DNA of 5,814 nucleotides from an uncultured Peptococcaceae bacterium (GTDB lineage Bacteria; Bacillota; Peptococcia; Peptococcales; Peptococcaceae), in the NCBI GenBank assembly GCA_902496505.1, contig CABVBB010000164.1, positions 1 through 5,814 of the forward strand. The letters run 5' to 3'. Shown in pieces: positions 5,255 through 5,814 of the stretch (positions are counted from its first letter, which is position 1; every line of letters starts with the position of its first letter). The position numbers were made by a program, and so were the translations under genes. The notes under the pieces were generated by a model. It did no database searches and had not been told where the DNA came from. It saw only the letters and a program-made list of their open reading frames with translations.

Positions 5255-5814
5255 TTATAAAAAGAGTGCATTGCTCTTGCGGTCGGAGCAGGCTTTTTTC
5301 ATCTTGGCTGCGGCCACTGAGACCACGACTTTATTGAGCTTGCGGGCCTTTTGCGGACAGATCGCCAGACAGCGCATACAAGAAATACATTTCTGCGTAT
5401 CCGTCTGTTGCGGATCTTGCGCATCGATAGCCCCTACCGGACATTTGGCTGCACACAAGCCGCAGCGTGTGCAGCTTTTGTCTGCCTTAGGCTGCATGGG
5501 CACACCATTATATTCTCGATAAGGATGATTGCCCGGCACCTGCACCGCCTTTTCGCCAGACGCTTCCGTCAGCTGCTTATCGATCCGTGCGGCGAATTCC
5601 CGTAATTCTTCTTTATCCTGCGCATCAGGCCGGCCGCTGCCAAACTGCGGCATGATAGAATGCTCCGCTACAGCCGCAACCGCTGCCACTGACCGAAAAT
5701 CCTGTTCGCTCAAAATATCCTCTAGTTCCAACAGCGTATCGTCGTAATCTCGGTTGCCGTAGGCACAAACGAGTACAGCCCGCGCCCCGCCGCCGTTCAG
5801 TTTCTTTAAGCGCT
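5255..5814 (-). CDS. EFR1-type flavodoxin/ferredoxin protein, C-terminal part (5' end outside window)
   Basis: The frame is open to the right edge with no stop, so the 185 visible residues are the C-terminal part of a longer protein. An internal TTG at 5731 is not the start, since the sequence before it is clearly protein-like (AVLVCAYGNRDYDDTLLEL, a flavodoxin-like core strand and loop). The end carries two ferredoxin motifs with CxxCxxCxxxCP spacing. The first has Cys at visible residues 114, 117, 120 and 124; the second at 142, 145, 148 and 152. Together they should bind two [4Fe-4S] clusters. A flavodoxin-like domain followed by two clusters is the EFR1 family arrangement, expected in cytoplasmic electron transfer in anaerobes; the redox partner is unknown. 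A basic tail follows the clusters. The aminotransferase promoter begins 35 nt after the stop. Confidence 0.9.
   Translation of the reverse strand, partial: RLKKLNGGGARAVLVCAYGNRDYDDTLLELEDILSEQDFRSVAAVAAVAEHSIMPQFGSGRPDAQDKEELREFAARIDKQLTEASGEKAVQVPGNHPYREYNGVPMQPKADKSCTRCGLCAAKCPVGAIDAQDPQQTDTQKCISCMRCLAICPQKARKLNKVVVSVAAAKMKKACSDRKSNALFL

Noticed and set aside
5240..5268. Short hairpin AAGAG/CTCTT with a T-run at the end of the EFR1-type gene
   Set aside because: The stem is only 5 bp and overlaps the last codons, too weak to call a terminator. Read-through into the aminotransferase gene remains possible.

Overview
The window looks like an ordinary chromosomal stretch of an anaerobic member of the Bacillota (Clostridia or Negativicutes; I cannot narrow this further). 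The grounds are AGGAGG-type ribosome binding sites, many strong U-tailed terminators, the small DUF3781 and DUF6320 families, and a flavodoxin/ferredoxin (EFR1-type) protein. Base composition is mixed: the first 350 bases are clearly GC-rich, while the insertion sequence is closer to balanced.

Layout from left to right. (1) Positions 1-353 (+) hold the end of a membrane protein resembling the C-terminal half of DUF6320 proteins, closed by a bidirectional terminator. (2) A convergent Uma2-family (PD-(D/E)XK fold) gene lies on the minus strand at 391-906. (3) A divergently transcribed 83-residue DUF3781-type gene lies at 1007-1258 (+). (4) A complete IS3-family, IS150-like insertion sequence occupies 1321-3042. 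It carries orfA and orfB on the minus strand, a programmed -1 frameshift site, related terminal inverted repeats and an intact DDE triad. It sits in the gap between two convergent genes. (5) Three minus-strand genes follow: a 243-residue single-pass membrane protein (3134-3865), a PLP-dependent class I/II aminotransferase (3956-5143) with its own recognisable promoter, and the C-terminal part of an EFR1-type flavodoxin/ferredoxin protein (5255 to past the right edge).

No shared pathway is evident. The genes are mostly single units separated by terminators. The most unusual local arrangement is at 3864-3912. A strong terminator-like hairpin after the aminotransferase gene contains, in its 3' arm and U-tract, the Shine-Dalgarno sequence and possible UUG start of the next gene. 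I found no CRISPR array, tRNA, rRNA or defence cluster, and nothing I would call a new system.
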